Positions 9,475-17,374 of a DNA stretch of 64,000 nt are shown piece by piece (the first letter of the stretch is position 1; every line of letters starts with the position of its first letter). The stretch lies in assembly GCF_029543125.1 (NCBI RefSeq), contig NZ_JARQWW010000003.1:124001-188000 (forward strand). Reading direction: 5' to 3'. Position numbers and translations under genes: made by a program. The stretch comes from Caulobacter segnis (GTDB taxonomy: Bacteria; Pseudomonadota; Alphaproteobacteria; Caulobacterales; Caulobacteraceae). The notes under the pieces were generated by a model. It made no database searches. It saw only the letters and a program-made list of their open reading frames with translations, and had not been told where the DNA came from.

Positions 9475-9732
9475 TCAGGCGTCCCGCGAACCGCGGCGCT
9501 TGCTGAAGGCCTGGATCAGCTCCTGCGCCTTCACCACGAACGCGTCGGCCCCGCCATCGCGGCCGAGCAGGGCGCTGAGCGTCGTGGCGGGGATTTCGTG
9601 GTGCTCGCACACCTCGTCGCCCCGCATAATGCTGAACACCCAGGTCAGATCCGCGGATCGCTGACCGATGTGGATCTCGTGCGCCACGTGATCGACGAAG
9701 AAGGTGATGACCCGATAGGGCAGCGTCGGCAT
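9475..9732 (-). CDS. hypothetical protein, 85 residues
   Basis: Small soluble protein starting MPTLPYRVITFFVDHVAHEIH, with a VFSIMRGDEVCEHHEIP centre and a basic C-terminus. There is no signal or membrane segment. Third-position GC is high, which supports real coding over the overlapping alternative frame at 9431-9775. It lies 3' to 3' with the LamG-like gene and downstream of the GGDEF/EAL gene. I do not recognise the family. Confidence 0.6.
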   Translation of the reverse strand: MPTLPYRVITFFVDHVAHEIHIGQRSADLTWVFSIMRGDEVCEHHEIPATTLSALLGRDGGADAFVVKAQELIQAFSKRRGSRDA

Positions 9733-9807
9733 CGAAGGTCCAGTCAGGCTCGAAGCTCCGCCCCTTACCGTGCAATTGTGACGGTTGTTCTGGGGGGCGG
9801 GTGAGTT

Positions 9808-11511
9808 CTAGGCCGCTCCGGCGCGGGCGAAGGAGTTTTCGGCCTCCAGCATGGCCATGATCTCGGCCGGGGCCTTGGGCGGGCTGATTAGGTAGCCCTG
9901 GATCTCGCGGCAGCCCTGGCGGCGCAGTTCGTCGAACTGTTCGGTGGTCTCCACGCCCTCGGCGGTGGTGACGATGCCCAGGCGCTCGCCCAGGTCCGCC
10001 ACGGCCCGGATGATGGCCAGGGCGTCGGCGTCGCGCGGGATGTCGCGCACGAAGGTCTGGTCGATCTTGATCTTGTCGAAGGGGAAGCTGCGCAGATAGC
10101 TCAGCGACGAGTAGCCGGTCCCGAAGTCGTCCATGGAGATTCGGACGCCCAGCTTCCGCAGGTCGTGCAGCAGCTCCAGATTGGCGGCGTTGTCGGCCAG
10201 CAGCACGGACTCGGTGATCTCAAGCTGCAGCCGCTGCGGCGACAGTCCCGAGCCGTCCAGCGCACCCTTCACCGTGTCCAGCAGGCGGCGGTCGCGGAAC
10301 TGGATCGGCGACAGGTTCACCGCCAGGCTGACGCTCTCCGGCCAGCGCGACGCCTCGGCGCAGGCCTGGCGCAGCACCCACTCGCCCATGGGCAGGATCA
10401 GGCCGATCTCCTCGGCCAGGGGGATGAAGTCGGCGGGCGACACCAGCCCACGCTCCGGGTGACGCCAGCGCAGCAGCGCCTCGCAGCCCGTCACCCGTTC
10501 ATGCTCCAGATCGTAGAGCGGCTGATACAACAGCTCGAACTGGTTCAGCTCCAGCGCCTCGCGCAGGTCCAGCTCCAGGCGGCGGCGGTTCTGCAGCACC
10601 TCGTCCATGGCGCGCTCGAAGAAGCGGTAGCCGCGTCGGCCGTCGCCCTTCACCCGGTACATGGCCATGTCGGCCTTCATCAGCAGTTCGTCCGGCTCAC
10701 GGCCGTCCATGGGCGCCACGGCCACCCCGACGCTGGCGCTGGCCACCACCGCGTGGCCGTGCAGGTCGAGCGGGGCGTTCATGGTCTCCACCACGCGCGC
10801 GGCCAGATGCTGGGCGTCGTCGGGGCTGGAGAGGCCGGTCTGCACGATGGCGAACTCGTCGCCGCCCATCCGGGCCACGGTGTCGCCTTCGCGCACGCAG
10901 GAGCGCAGACGTTGGGCCGCCGCGCGCAGCAGCTCGTCGCCCACGGCGTGGCCCAGGGTGTCGTTGACGGTCTTGAAGCGGTCCAGGTCGATATGCAGCA
11001 CGGCGACCTCGCCGCCCCCCCGCGCGGCGCGGGCCAGGGCCTCGCGAAGCTGCTTGTGAAACAGCACCCGGTTGGGCAGGCCGGTGAGGGGGTCATAGTG
11101 CGCCAGCTGCACGAAAGCGCGGTTGGCGGCGTGCAGCAGGGCGATGACCGTGCCGACGCCGAGGTAGCGGCCGTTGTCATGGACGATGAAGCCGCGCAGC
11201 AGCTCCGACGGCTTGTCCGACAGGGCCTCGGTGGTGAACTGCGCCAGCGGCAGTTCGGCCTCGACCAGCAACGGGACGGTGTCCATCAGACGCTCGATGG
11301 GACGCTCGGCATAGATGGCGCGGCCATACTCGGCGGCCATCTTCAGGAAGAAGGCGTTGCGCTCCAGGATGCCGACCGGACGCTCGTCGGCGTCAACGAC
11401 GGGCAAGATCAGCAGGTCAGGCTCGCTGCGGAAGCGGTCATAGACGTGCTTGCCGAGCTCCCCCGGGCTGACGGGAATGGCCGGTTCGGCGATGTCGCGC
11501 AGGGTCGGCAT
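9808..11511 (-). CDS. CBS-like/GGDEF/EAL c-di-GMP turnover protein
   Basis: A 567-residue cytoplasmic protein. Residues about 1-125 resemble a CBS pair (LPVVDADERPVGILERNAFF). A diguanylate cyclase domain follows, with an intact GGDEF motif and an RxxD inhibitory site (REGD) five residues before it. The C-terminal EAL domain keeps EALLRW, the ITES glutamate segment, DDFGTGYSSL, KIKID and AEGVET. Both enzyme domains therefore look active and could make and break cyclic di-GMP, with feedback through the I-site. It has its own upstream promoter region at 11512-11702. The N-terminal assignment is weaker than the enzyme domains. Confidence 0.93.
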   Translation of the reverse strand: MPTLRDIAEPAIPVSPGELGKHVYDRFRSEPDLLILPVVDADERPVGILERNAFFLKMAAEYGRAIYAERPIERLMDTVPLLVEAELPLAQFTTEALSDKPSELLRGFIVHDNGRYLGVGTVIALLHAANRAFVQLAHYDPLTGLPNRVLFHKQLREALARAARGGGEVAVLHIDLDRFKTVNDTLGHAVGDELLRAAAQRLRSCVREGDTVARMGGDEFAIVQTGLSSPDDAQHLAARVVETMNAPLDLHGHAVVASASVGVAVAPMDGREPDELLMKADMAMYRVKGDGRRGYRFFERAMDEVLQNRRRLELDLREALELNQFELLYQPLYDLEHERVTGCEALLRWRHPERGLVSPADFIPLAEEIGLILPMGEWVLRQACAEASRWPESVSLAVNLSPIQFRDRRLLDTVKGALDGSGLSPQRLQLEITESVLLADNAANLELLHDLRKLGVRISMDDFGTGYSSLSYLRSFPFDKIKIDQTFVRDIPRDADALAIIRAVADLGERLGIVTTAEGVETTEQFDELRRQGCREIQGYLISPPKAPAEIMAMLEAENSFARAGAA

Positions 11512-11702
11512 GAAGCAAGGCGGCTCTGGAAATACAACGCCGCGCAGGGAGCCGATTTTCGCCTAATGACTTGCTAATTGAATCGCGAAAATCCCTTGTT
11601 TCACAAAGGTTTCGCAATAACATCGCAATCATTGACCGAAGTTATCCATGACCTGTGCCAAAGCGGAGCGTAACGGCCTGTCCGCCCCGCTTTGACCGAA
11701 CC
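11512..11702. other. AT-richer intergenic promoter region
   Basis: 191 bases between the GGDEF/EAL start and the gcd stop, both on the minus strand. The composition is clearly less GC-rich than the flanking genes, as expected for a promoter of the GGDEF/EAL gene. CTAA-N7-CTAA at 11563-11577 resembles the CtrA half-site spacing TTAA-N7-TTAA but mismatches once in each half, so it is not called. No ORF or strong terminator is visible. Confidence 0.4.
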
Positions 11703-14117
11703 CTAGGACCCCGCGGGCAGGGCGTAGGCGATCACCGCGTCGCCGATCGGCGTCTCCATGAAGTGGTGTCCGCCGGCCATGATGACCAGGTACTGACGGC
11801 CGCCGAACTCATAGGTCATGGGCGTGGCCTGGCCGCCGGCGGGAAGCACGTCCTTCCACACCGTCTTGCCGGTCTTCAGGTCTATGGCGCGAATCAGATC
11901 GTCGGTGGCGGCGGCGATGAAGATCAGGCCGCCTGCGGTGACCACCGCGCCGCCGTTGTTCGGCGTGCCGATCTCGAACGGCATGTGCGAGGCGATGCCG
12001 AACGGGCCGTTCTTGCGCGCTGTGCCGAACGGCCGGTCCCACAGGGTCTTCCCGCTGGCCAGGTCGATGGCGCGGATGCCGCCGTAAGGCGGCTCCTTGC
12101 ACAGCAGGCCGGTCAGGGGCAGGCGCCAGCCGGCGTTGACGTCGATGGCGTAAGGCGTTCCAGCCTGCGGATCACCCGCACCCTCGGCGCCCGCCTTCAT
12201 GCCGCCGCCGCGGGCCTGGCCGCGCGGGGCCCAGCCCTTGCGGTCAGCCTCGGCGCGGGGGACCAGGCGGTTGTAGTTCGGCATATCATTGTAATTGGCG
12301 ACGATGATCCCGCGCTGGGCGTCCACCGCCACGCCGCCCCAGTCGGAGCCGCCGTTGTAGCCCGGATACTCCACCGAGCGCTGGGCGCTGGTCGGCGGGG
12401 TGTAGAAACCGTCGTACTTGGCGCGCTTGAACTGAATGCGGCAGATCATCTGGTCGATGGGCGACATGCCCCACATCGACCGTTCGGTCAGGTCGGCCTT
12501 GCGCAGGGTGTGGTACAGCGAGAACGGCTGGGTGCGAGAGCGCTGCTCCGGCTCCACGCCGCCCTGCGGAACGGGACGCTCCTGCACCGGCGTCAACGGA
12601 CGGCCGGTGCGCCGATCCAGCACATAGATGTCGCCCTGCTTGCTGGGCAGTACGATGGCGGGGACCGGGCCGTTGGGCGTGGGGAAGTCCACCAGGGTGC
12701 CCTGGGAGCCCAGGTCATAGTCCCAGACATCCTTGCGGACGGTCTGGAACGACCAGGCCGGCTTGCCCGTGGTCACGTCCAAGGCGACCAGCGCGGTGGA
12801 GTACTGGTTCTCCGCCTCCGACCGCATGCCGCTCCAATAGTCGACCGCAGAGTTGCCCATGGGCAGATAGACCAGGCCCAGCGCCTCGTCGCCCGAGGCG
12901 GTGGTCCACATGTTCGGCGTTCCCTTGGTCCAGGTCTGGCCTGGCGGAGGATAGCCGGTCAGGTCAGGACGGGTCATGTCCCAGGCCCAGCGCAATGTTC
13001 CGGTCACGGCGTCGAAGCCCTGGATCACGCCGGACGGCGCCGCGCGCATCTGGCCGTCCAGCACCTGGTGTCCGGTGACGATGATCCCGCGCACGATGGT
13101 GGGCGGCGAGGTGATCGAGACCATGCCGGGGACGACCTCACCCATGCCGGCCTTGATGTCCACATGGCCGTTCTGGCCGAAGCCGGGGCAGGGGACGCCG
13201 GTCTTGGCGTCCACGGCGATCAGGCGGCCGTCCAGGGCGCCCTCGATGATGCGGGTGGAGCATTGGGTCGCCGGATCCGCCCCGGGGACGGCGTAATAGG
13301 TCACGCCTCGGCAGGCGGCGGTGTAGGGGATGGCCTCATCCGCGACCTTGGGGTCGTAGCGCCAACGCTGCTTGCCCGTCGCCGGATCCAGGGACATCAG
13401 GATGTTCTTGGCTGAGCACAGATAGAGGCTGTCGCCGATCTTCAGGGGCGTGGTCTCGGCGCCGTACTTGCCCTTCGCGGCCTCGCTGGGCATGTCGCCG
13501 GTATTGTAGGTCCAGACCCGCTCCAGCTTGCCGACGTTCTCGGCGTTGATCTGGGTGAGAGGCGAGAAGCGTCGTGCGCCGTGGGTGCCGCCATAGGCCG
13601 GCCAGTCCTGGCCGACGCTCATCAGGGACGGCTCGGTCATGGACATCCGGGCGTCCGGCAAGGCTTCGGGCCGCATCGGCCGATCCGTCACGCCGACCGC
13701 AATCCAGCCAATAGCGCCGATCACCACAAAGCCCGCGAACCCGCCCAAGGCCGTCCGCCGCGCCAGGCGCGAACGGGTCAGCAGCGGCGTGGCGGCCAGT
13801 GCGAGCACCAACAGCACGGCGGGCGCGATGACGCGCGGGACGAGGGGCCAGCCCCTGAGGCCGACTTCCCAAAGGGCCCAGATCACCGTGGCCACGAAGA
13901 CCCCGGCATAGACCCAGACGCCGGTCACCCGTCGCAGGAACAGCAGCCCGCCGGAGACCAGCAATCCGATCCCGGCCAGCAGATAGTAGGGAGAACCGCC
14001 CAGCGTCAGAAGCCACAGGCCGCCCACCGCCAGCACCACGCCGATCAGCGCGAAGATGATCCCGAGCGCCTGCGCCGCCCACGGCGCAGGTCCCAGGTCG
14101 CTTCGTTCGAAAGCCAT
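11703..14117 (-). CDS. gcd: membrane-bound PQQ-dependent dehydrogenase, glucose dehydrogenase type
   Basis: Quinoprotein that oxidises glucose or related sugars in the periplasm and passes electrons to ubiquinone. The first 140 residues form about five membrane helices. The periplasmic eight-bladed propeller follows, with DWPAYGGTHGARRFSPLTQI at its start, GWAPRG and GGIRAIDLASGKTLWDRPFGT repeats, and a C-terminal PMTYEFGGRQYLVIMAGGHH. The ATG at 14117 is preferred because GGGAGG lies 7 bases upstream; the longer frame starts with TTG inside that site. The 804-residue length is normal. No pqq biosynthesis genes are in this window, so cofactor supply is elsewhere or external. Substrate is inferred from family. 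Confidence 0.92.
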   Translation of the reverse strand: MAFERSDLGPAPWAAQALGIIFALIGVVLAVGGLWLLTLGGSPYYLLAGIGLLVSGGLLFLRRVTGVWVYAGVFVATVIWALWEVGLRGWPLVPRVIAPAVLLVLALAATPLLTRSRLARRTALGGFAGFVVIGAIGWIAVGVTDRPMRPEALPDARMSMTEPSLMSVGQDWPAYGGTHGARRFSPLTQINAENVGKLERVWTYNTGDMPSEAAKGKYGAETTPLKIGDSLYLCSAKNILMSLDPATGKQRWRYDPKVADEAIPYTAACRGVTYYAVPGADPATQCSTRIIEGALDGRLIAVDAKTGVPCPGFGQNGHVDIKAGMGEVVPGMVSITSPPTIVRGIIVTGHQVLDGQMRAAPSGVIQGFDAVTGTLRWAWDMTRPDLTGYPPPGQTWTKGTPNMWTTASGDEALGLVYLPMGNSAVDYWSGMRSEAENQYSTALVALDVTTGKPAWSFQTVRKDVWDYDLGSQGTLVDFPTPNGPVPAIVLPSKQGDIYVLDRRTGRPLTPVQERPVPQGGVEPEQRSRTQPFSLYHTLRKADLTERSMWGMSPIDQMICRIQFKRAKYDGFYTPPTSAQRSVEYPGYNGGSDWGGVAVDAQRGIIVANYNDMPNYNRLVPRAEADRKGWAPRGQARGGGMKAGAEGAGDPQAGTPYAIDVNAGWRLPLTGLLCKEPPYGGIRAIDLASGKTLWDRPFGTARKNGPFGIASHMPFEIGTPNNGGAVVTAGGLIFIAAATDDLIRAIDLKTGKTVWKDVLPAGGQATPMTYEFGGRQYLVIMAGGHHFMETPIGDAVIAYALPAGS

Positions 14118-14181
14118 ATCCAGCCCTCCCGTCGCCAAGCTTCAGGGAGGTAAACTGGAAAGCGGCCGTGCTTGTTCCGGG

Positions 14182-15276
14182 TCAGTCGGCCCGATGCACC
14201 CAGCCGTGCTTGTCTTCCGCCTTGCCGCGCTGGATGTCGCTGAGCTCCTGGCGCAGGCTTTCGGTTTGGGCCCCCGAGCCGCCGTTGCCGATGGTGAAGT
14301 CGCCGTTGGCCGACTTCACCTGGCCGATGGGCGTAAGCACCGCCGCCGTGCCGCAGGCGAAGGTCTCGCGCAGCTTGCCGCTGGCCGCGTCCGCGCGCCA
14401 CTGGTCGATGGAGTAGGGCTCCTCGCGCACGGTCAGGCCGCGCTCCCGGGCCAGGGTGATCACCGAGTCGCGGGTGATGCCCTCCAGGATCGTGCCGCCC
14501 TTGGGCGGGGTGACCATGCTGCCGTCCTCGAACACGAAGAAGACGTTCATGCCGCCCAACTCCTCGATCCAGCGGCGCTCCGCCGCGTCGAGGAACACCA
14601 CCTGGTCGCAGCCGTGCTCATAGGCCTCGGCCTGGGCGATCAGGCTGCCGGCGTAGTTGCCGCCGCACTTGGCCGCGCCGGTGCCGCCCGGCGCCGCGCG
14701 GGTGAAGTCCTGAGAAACCCAGACCGACACGGCAGGAGCCTTGTTCTTGAAGTACGCGCCCACGGACGAGGCGATGACCATGAACAGGTATTCGTGCGAC
14801 GGGCGCACGCCGAGGAAGGTCTCGTTGGCGAACATGAAGGGACGAAGATAGAGGCTGCCTTCACCGTCCGGGATCCAGGCGCGGTCGATGTTCACGAGGC
14901 GGTCGATGGCTTCGATGAACAGGCTCTCCGGAAGCTCCGGCATGGCCATGCGCTTGGCCGACCGGTTGAACCGCTTGGCGTTCTCCTCCGGGCGGAACAG
15001 CACCGCGCCGCCGTCGGGCGCGCGATAGGCCTTCATGCCTTCGAAGATGGTCTGCGAGTAGTGCAGCACGGCCGCGGCGGGGTCGAGGCTGATGGCCGCG
15101 CGGGGCTCGAGCTTCGCGTCGTGCCAGCCTTTGTCCAGCGACCAGCGGATGGTCACCATGTGGTCGGTGAACACCTTGCCGAAGCCGGGGTCGGCCAGCA
15201 GGGCGGCGCGGTCGGCGTCAGAGATCGGATCGGCCCGGCGCTCAATGGTGAAAGCGGGCGTAGGGCGGTTCAACAT
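14182..15276 (-). CDS. ilvE: branched-chain amino acid aminotransferase
   Basis: PLP enzyme of fold type IV, 364 residues, catalysing the last step of Leu, Ile and Val synthesis and the first step of their breakdown. K203 in GTGAAKCGGNYAG is the PLP lysine. YSQTIFEGMKAYR, YLRPFMFA and FFVFEDG are typical of the long bacterial and eukaryotic BCAT subfamily. It is downstream of a 124-residue orphan (21-base gap) and an attenuator with a branched-chain leader peptide, which fits regulation by Ile, Val or Leu supply. Confidence 0.95.
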   Translation of the reverse strand: MLNRPTPAFTIERRADPISDADRAALLADPGFGKVFTDHMVTIRWSLDKGWHDAKLEPRAAISLDPAAAVLHYSQTIFEGMKAYRAPDGGAVLFRPEENAKRFNRSAKRMAMPELPESLFIEAIDRLVNIDRAWIPDGEGSLYLRPFMFANETFLGVRPSHEYLFMVIASSVGAYFKNKAPAVSVWVSQDFTRAAPGGTGAAKCGGNYAGSLIAQAEAYEHGCDQVVFLDAAERRWIEELGGMNVFFVFEDGSMVTPPKGGTILEGITRDSVITLARERGLTVREEPYSIDQWRADAASGKLRETFACGTAAVLTPIGQVKSANGDFTIGNGGSGAQTESLRQELSDIQRGKAEDKHGWVHRAD

Positions 15277-15297
15277 GGTCGTCTCCGGATCGAAGGA

Positions 15298-15672
15298 CTA
15301 GGCAATGGCGCCGACGCAGCCGTGCATCAAGCGTTGGCTTTGCATGAATGCCGTTTGGCGACGTCGGCGAACGTCGTGCGCCTGGCTCATCAGCAGCATT
15401 CCGCGGGCGTCGAAGGCCCGCATCTGCAGGGTTTCGGCCAGGGGTGAGTCCTGGGCGCTCTCATCGAAGATCAGGTCGCGCAGCGGGTGCATCGGCGCGC
15501 GGCCGTCCAGTCCGCGCAGCAGCGCCCTGGCCAGGCCTGAGTGCGGCGTCGAGAAAACAGTGGCCTCCAGACGGACGGCGTGACCGGCCAGGCCCTCGCG
15601 CGTCAGGGCTTCGGCGAAGGCGCTGGCCGCCCTGGCGGCGGCGGTAGTTGAGACGGGGTGGAGCAAGTTCAT
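15298..15672 (-). CDS. orphan 124-residue protein between the ilv-type attenuator and ilvE
   Basis: Starts MNLLHPVSTTAAARAASAF and ends in a basic stretch (DVRRRRQTAFMQSQRL). It has an AAGGAA ribosome site at the right distance, and strong third-position GC throughout its codons supports a real gene. There is no signal peptide, membrane segment or motif I can assign. Lying directly after the attenuator and 21 bases before ilvE, it would be co-transcribed with ilvE and regulated by branched-chain amino acid supply. Function unknown. Confidence 0.65.
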   Translation of the reverse strand: MNLLHPVSTTAAARAASAFAEALTREGLAGHAVRLEATVFSTPHSGLARALLRGLDGRAPMHPLRDLIFDESAQDSPLAETLQMRAFDARGMLLMSQAHDVRRRRQTAFMQSQRLMHGCVGAIA

Positions 15673-15715
15673 GGATCAGGTTCCTTCTTGGTTGGGAACC
15701 GACCGACCGCACGAC

Positions 15716-15749
15716 AAAAAACCCCGCGGAGCGTGTGCTCTGCGGGGTT
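15716..15749 (-). terminator. rho-independent terminator acting as ilv-type attenuator
   Basis: On the minus strand AACCCCGCAGAGC and GCTCCGCGGGGTT form a 13-base-pair stem (one A-C mismatch) around an ACAC loop, followed by a run of six T. It lies 27 bases after the leader peptide stop and 44 bases before the next start codon, so it sits inside the 5' leader rather than after a gene. A small GATC-GCAA-GATC hairpin at 15753-15764 precedes it. This geometry is that of transcription attenuation. Confidence 0.85.
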
Positions 15750-15776
15750 CCGGATCTTGCGATCTGGTCGGCGGTC

Positions 15777-15911
15777 TTAAGACGCGCTCGTTCGCCCCAC
15801 AGGTGCAGGAATAATTACGACGGCGAGCGAAAGTACGGAGACGCGCGAAGACGCAACCTGGGCGGTGAAGCCAAGGGCGCGAGTTGCGGCGATGTCGAGC
15901 GCGTTGCGCAT
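15777..15911 (-). CDS. ilvL: branched-chain leader peptide (IlvL type)
   Basis: A 44-codon frame starting MRNALDIAATR and containing the cluster VSVLSLAVVIIPAPV, in which 9 of 15 residues are Val, Leu or Ile. It ends 27 bases before the terminator stem at 15716-15749. The core resembles the Val/Ile/Leu run of the E. coli ilv leader peptides. A GGAG lies about 12 bases before the ATG, so the initiation site is acceptable but not strong; a shorter internal start is possible. Ribosome stalling on the cluster when charged tRNAs are scarce would favour readthrough into the orphan and ilvE (inference from position). Confidence 0.75.
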   Translation of the reverse strand: MRNALDIAATRALGFTAQVASSRVSVLSLAVVIIPAPVGRTSAS

Positions 15912-15991
15912 ATCGACGGACGTCTCCGAAAGAGCGGACCCTCAATGGCCCTGTTTCGGGCCGCAGGCAACCCCCGCGGCCCGATTGGCGA

Positions 15992-17374
15992 TCATTTCGC
16001 CTTGTTCTCCAGGACCGCGCCGCCGAAGCGGATAGGGCTGTTGTACTCCCGCGCCTTGACCGCGACGTAGTCGGCGAAGGCTTCCTGGGTCTTCAGAACT
16101 GCACCCTCGCTCCAGCCGGCGGCCAGCATGTACTCGTACCGGTCGTCCGCGGTGCGGGGCATCTTGTACAGGTGGTTGCCCTTGCGCTCCGGGCTGAAGA
16201 TGTAGGTCGCCTTGGCCGCGTCCTTCACCACCAGGGCGGTGCCGGCGTAGTCCACCATCAGGTCGGTCTGGAAGCTTTCGCGATCGTCCGGATTGCGGAT
16301 CGCTTCGGGGGCCGCCGAGACGACCGTTCCGCCTTTCTGCATGAGGAACTTCTCGTTGGGCCGCTTGCGGATGCCGACGCCGAAGGCGGCGCCGGGCGTC
16401 TTGCTGTCGAACTGGTCGAACTTCACCCGCGCGGTGGTGAAGTTCTCGCCGGCATAGGCGGTGTACTCCTGAGACAGGGCGTAGCGGCCGTGGCCGGTGT
16501 CCCAGTTCAGGGTCTTGATGCGGATGATGCTTCGCGCCGGGCCGTTGGTGACCACCTCGAAGGCGTAGCGGGTGTCCGCCGCCGGTCCGGCGTTGAAGTT
16601 GACCTTGCCGCCATGCCTGGGCGTGAAGCGCGGGCGGGCCACCTTGTTCGGATCGGCCGGGTCGTCGAACATCCCCACGCCGCCGCCGCCCATGGTGTCG
16701 GCCACATCCATGATGTCCGAACCCAGGCCCTGGTCGATCTGGCCGACGCCGTAGCCGTCCAGGTTCTCCATGTAGAGCCGGCGCGACATCAACTGCGGCG
16801 TGCGCTTGCCATAGACGTCGATGTCGGTGGGGTACCAGAGCTTCCAGCCCACGTTCTCGGACTCCCAGAACGGAACCTGGTGCCGCATGTAGCTGCCGAT
16901 GGCCGCGTGGCTGCCATGGGCGTTCCAGCCTCGGTCCTGGTGGCCCAGATAGATGTAGACCGTCTTGGTCTCCTTGGCCTTCAGGTCGGTCATGAAGAAC
17001 AGCTCGTCCCACAGGCCGTCCTTGTCCAGGTCGTCGAACTGGTAGTGGACCCAGCGGCCGTTGGTCTCGGCGCGGATCTCATGCCCGCCCTGAACCGCCA
17101 GCTGCGCCGTCGACGGCTGAGGGCGGCCCTGCATCGTCGGATCGACCACGGTGTAGGACAGCTCATGCAGGTCCGGCAGCACGCCTTCCAACTGCTGGCG
17201 GGTGATGATCACCGGGTTGTTCTTGCGGTCGCTGTCCAGGTCGTTGACCAGCTTGATCGCCACCCGCTGGACGGGGGACCAGTCACCCTGGGCGTACCAG
17301 GGGGATTGGGCGCTGGCGCCCTGGGCGGCGGCGAGGCTGGCGGTCAGGACGGCGAGGGACGGGAATATCTTCAA
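15992..17374 (-). CDS. secreted DUF4861-family protein of pectin cluster
   Basis: 460 residues with an N-terminal signal peptide (IFPSLAVLTASLAAAQGASAQ). The mature part has the family-like segments VIITRQQLEG, WVHYQFDDLDKDGLWDELFFM and YIYLGHQDRGWN. The TTG start at 17374 is chosen because GGAG lies 8 bases upstream and TTG begins the signal peptide; it overlaps the stop of the pectate lyase gene, so the two are coupled. DUF4861 proteins occur in polysaccharide-utilisation loci; no enzyme activity is established from sequence here. Confidence 0.8.
   Translation of the reverse strand: MKIFPSLAVLTASLAAAQGASAQSPWYAQGDWSPVQRVAIKLVNDLDSDRKNNPVIITRQQLEGVLPDLHELSYTVVDPTMQGRPQPSTAQLAVQGGHEIRAETNGRWVHYQFDDLDKDGLWDELFFMTDLKAKETKTVYIYLGHQDRGWNAHGSHAAIGSYMRHQVPFWESENVGWKLWYPTDIDVYGKRTPQLMSRRLYMENLDGYGVGQIDQGLGSDIMDVADTMGGGGVGMFDDPADPNKVARPRFTPRHGGKVNFNAGPAADTRYAFEVVTNGPARSIIRIKTLNWDTGHGRYALSQEYTAYAGENFTTARVKFDQFDSKTPGAAFGVGIRKRPNEKFLMQKGGTVVSAAPEAIRNPDDRESFQTDLMVDYAGTALVVKDAAKATYIFSPERKGNHLYKMPRTADDRYEYMLAAGWSEGAVLKTQEAFADYVAVKAREYNSPIRFGGAVLENKAK

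Noticed and set aside
11563..11577. CtrA-like spacing CTAA-N7-CTAA before the GGDEF/EAL gene
   Set aside because: Mismatch in both half-sites and no second copy; spacing alone is not enough.
11655..13415. 586-residue plus-strand frame opposite the PQQ dehydrogenase
   Set aside because: Composition of a reverse-frame shadow; the gcd gene on the minus strand has a domain match over the whole length.
15676..15945. 89-residue minus-strand frame over the leader region
   Set aside because: Arg-rich overlapping frame; the 44-codon leader in the neighbouring frame has the Val/Leu/Ile cluster and correct position to the terminator.
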